DNA of 6,200 bases from Elusimicrobia bacterium CG03_land_8_20_14_0_80_50_18 (GTDB lineage: Bacteria > CG03), in NCBI GenBank assembly GCA_002780705.1, contig PEUP01000057.1, forward strand, positions 11,705-17,904, in the 5' to 3' direction. Both the position numbers and the translations under genes were made by a program. Shown here piece by piece: positions 5,790 through 6,200 of the stretch (its first letter is position 1; every line of letters starts with the position of its first letter). A model generated the notes under the pieces. The model was not told the DNA's origin. It ran no database searches and worked only from the letters and a program-made list of their open reading frames with translations.

Positions 5790-5833
5790 ATCGGGGCAGA
5801 TGAACTTTCACAGCGCAGGCAGGCTGTCCCGAT
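5790..5833. repeat. Inverted repeat (hairpin) after the kinase gene
   Basis: The arms are ATCGGGGCAG (5790-5799) and CTGTCCCGAT (5824-5833). They pair over 10 positions with one G-U, around a 24-nt loop, 7 nt after the kinase stop. No T-run follows, so it is not a classical intrinsic terminator. It may protect the 3' end of the transcript or assist termination together with the following REP-like pair. Confidence 0.45.
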
Positions 5834-5835
5834 AG

Positions 5836-5897
5836 ATTGTAGCTGCCGCATTGCTATGCGGCCTTTTATGGCGGGATAGCAATCCCGCGGCTACAAT
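5836..5897. repeat. Inverted pair of REP-like hairpins (REPIN/BIME-type repeat)
   Basis: Two 28-bp units in inverted orientation are separated by 6 bp. Unit 1 (5836-5863, plus) begins ATTGTAGC and contains the hairpin GCCGCAT-TGCT-ATGCGGC (5845-5862). Unit 2 (5897-5870, minus) also begins ATTGTAGC and contains the hairpin GCGGGAT-AGCA-ATCCCGC (5871-5888 on the plus strand). The units match at 23 of 28 positions, and four of the five differences lie in the hairpin arms as paired changes that keep each stem intact. A GTAG head followed by a short GC-rich hairpin, present as an inverted doublet, is the architecture of REP elements mobilised by RAYT (TnpA_REP) transposases. No RAYT gene is visible here. 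TTTT follows at 5897-5900, so the element could also end transcription of the kinase operon. Confidence 0.72.
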
Positions 5898-5908
5898 TTT
5901 GACTTCCA

Positions 5909-5937
5909 TTGACAAATCAAGCAGAATACATTAGAAT
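5909..5937 (+). promoter_or_regulatory. Near-consensus promoter of the ribbon-helix-helix gene
   Basis: A perfect -35 box TTGACA (5909-5914), a 17-nt spacer and the -10 box TAGAAT (5932-5937, 5 of 6). The start point would be near 5944, giving a leader of about 33 nt. A second, weaker pair lies exactly 10 bp upstream: TTGACT (5899-5904), 17 nt, CAGAAT (5922-5927). Confidence 0.65.
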
Positions 5938-5946
5938 ACATTAGAA
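5923..5946. repeat. 10-bp tandem direct repeats over the -10 box
   Basis: AGAATACATT occurs at 5923-5932 and 5933-5942, and a third partial copy (AGAA) at 5943-5946. The period of 10 bp is about one helical turn, and the repeats cover the -10 box and predicted start point. Ribbon-helix-helix repressors commonly bind such arrays as side-by-side dimers, so this is a candidate autoregulatory operator. Confidence 0.6.
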
Positions 5947-5963
5947 GCGGACAGAATAAAAAC

Positions 5964-5973
5964 AAGGGGGGGG
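5964..5973 (+). promoter_or_regulatory. Ribosome binding site containing a G8 tract
   Basis: AA followed by eight G residues (5966-5973), then TAA and the ATG at 5977. AAGGGG at 5964-5969 gives a 7-nt spacing. A homopolymeric G8 in this place is unusual and could slip during replication, changing Shine-Dalgarno spacing. Confidence 0.6.
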
Positions 5974-5976
5974 TAA

Positions 5977-6200
5977 ATGTCTAAAGTAATAACGCTAAGG
6001 CTTTCACAGGATGAATACGAAAAAATATCGGCGGCGGCTGATATTGAACGCCGGCCTGTCTCTAATTTTATCACAACGAGGGTGCTGACGGATATAGAAG
6101 ATTCTTATTATGCGGATTCAATTGAGATGGCTCAAATCAAATCGGATAAACAATTGTTAAACAGGATTAGGACAGGACACAATGACGCGAAAAACAGAAA
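5977..6200 (+). CDS. Ribbon-helix-helix (CopG-like) antitoxin/repressor, 3'-truncated by window edge
   Basis: 74 complete codons are visible with no stop. The start MSKVITLRLSQDEYEKISAAADIERRPVSNFITTRVL shows the RHH fold: beta strand VITLRLS (4-10), helix A from about 11 to 23, a turn at ERRP, and helix B from about 28 to 42. The later part (MAQIKSDKQLLNRIRTGHNDAKNR) resembles the C-terminal arm of antitoxins encoded before RelE/ParE-type toxins, where it wraps the toxin. Such proteins bind DNA as dimers and repress their own operon. The strong promoter, the tandem repeats upstream and the good RBS fit autoregulation. If this is a toxin-antitoxin module, the toxin gene should begin just right of the window; that is inference. 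A stand-alone RHH regulator is the alternative. Confidence 0.75.
   Translation, partial: MSKVITLRLSQDEYEKISAAADIERRPVSNFITTRVLTDIEDSYYADSIEMAQIKSDKQLLNRIRTGHNDAKNR

Noticed and set aside
5836..5897. Reading the doublet as a CRISPR fragment or tRNA-like cloverleaf.
   Set aside because: There is no repeated spacer-repeat pattern, no conserved T-loop or anticodon features, and the two units are inverted rather than direct.

Overview
The window looks like a stretch of chromosome from a diderm (Gram-negative-type) bacterium of intermediate G+C. The evidence is a complete outer-membrane beta-barrel gene with a Sec signal peptide and a C-terminal Phe. Two further membrane or exported proteins have no Gram-positive anchoring signals. 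The gene mix (YmdB-family phosphodiesterase, exported 5'-nucleotidase-like protein, alginate-export-like barrel, ICMT-type membrane methyltransferase, AAA_14/DUF4143 ATPase) would suit an uncultured diderm phylum such as Elusimicrobiota or Omnitrophota. That placement is a guess from gene style, not something the sequence proves.

Layout: (1) 2-577 (+), the C-terminal three quarters of a YmdB-type metallophosphoesterase, cut by the window edge. (2) 628-1824 (+), a complete AAA_14/DUF4143 ATPase, AT-richer than its neighbours, with its own promoter, an operator-like dyad and a strong ribosome binding site. (3) 1896-3404 (+), a membrane-anchored or exported 5'-nucleotidase/UshA-type protein with two changed metal-ligand positions. 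(4) 3394-4533 (-), an outer-membrane beta-barrel convergent with and overlapping gene 3 by 11 bp. (5) 4629-5213 (+), an isoprenylcysteine/phospholipid-type integral-membrane methyltransferase, divergent from gene 4 across a short intergenic region built around a palindrome. (6) 5210-5782 (+), a small RIO/Kdo-kinase-like kinase that overlaps gene 5 in a TTGA stop/start. (7) 5836-5897, an inverted pair of REP-like hairpins (REPIN/BIME architecture). (8) 5977-6200 (+), the start of a ribbon-helix-helix antitoxin-like gene with a near-consensus promoter, 10-bp tandem repeats over its -10 box and a G8 ribosome binding site; it runs off the window.

How the genes may work together: genes 3-6 are mostly cell-envelope functions, and genes 5 and 6 look like a co-translated pair. 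The ATPase and the antitoxin-like gene are the sort of stand-alone, mobile, self-regulated cassettes that interrupt housekeeping neighbourhoods, and both have their own operator-like promoter. I did not find a clear new multi-gene defence or mobile system. The observations most worth checking are the REP doublet, the tandem-repeat operator of the RHH gene, the altered metal site of the nucleotidase, and the coupled methyltransferase-kinase pair.
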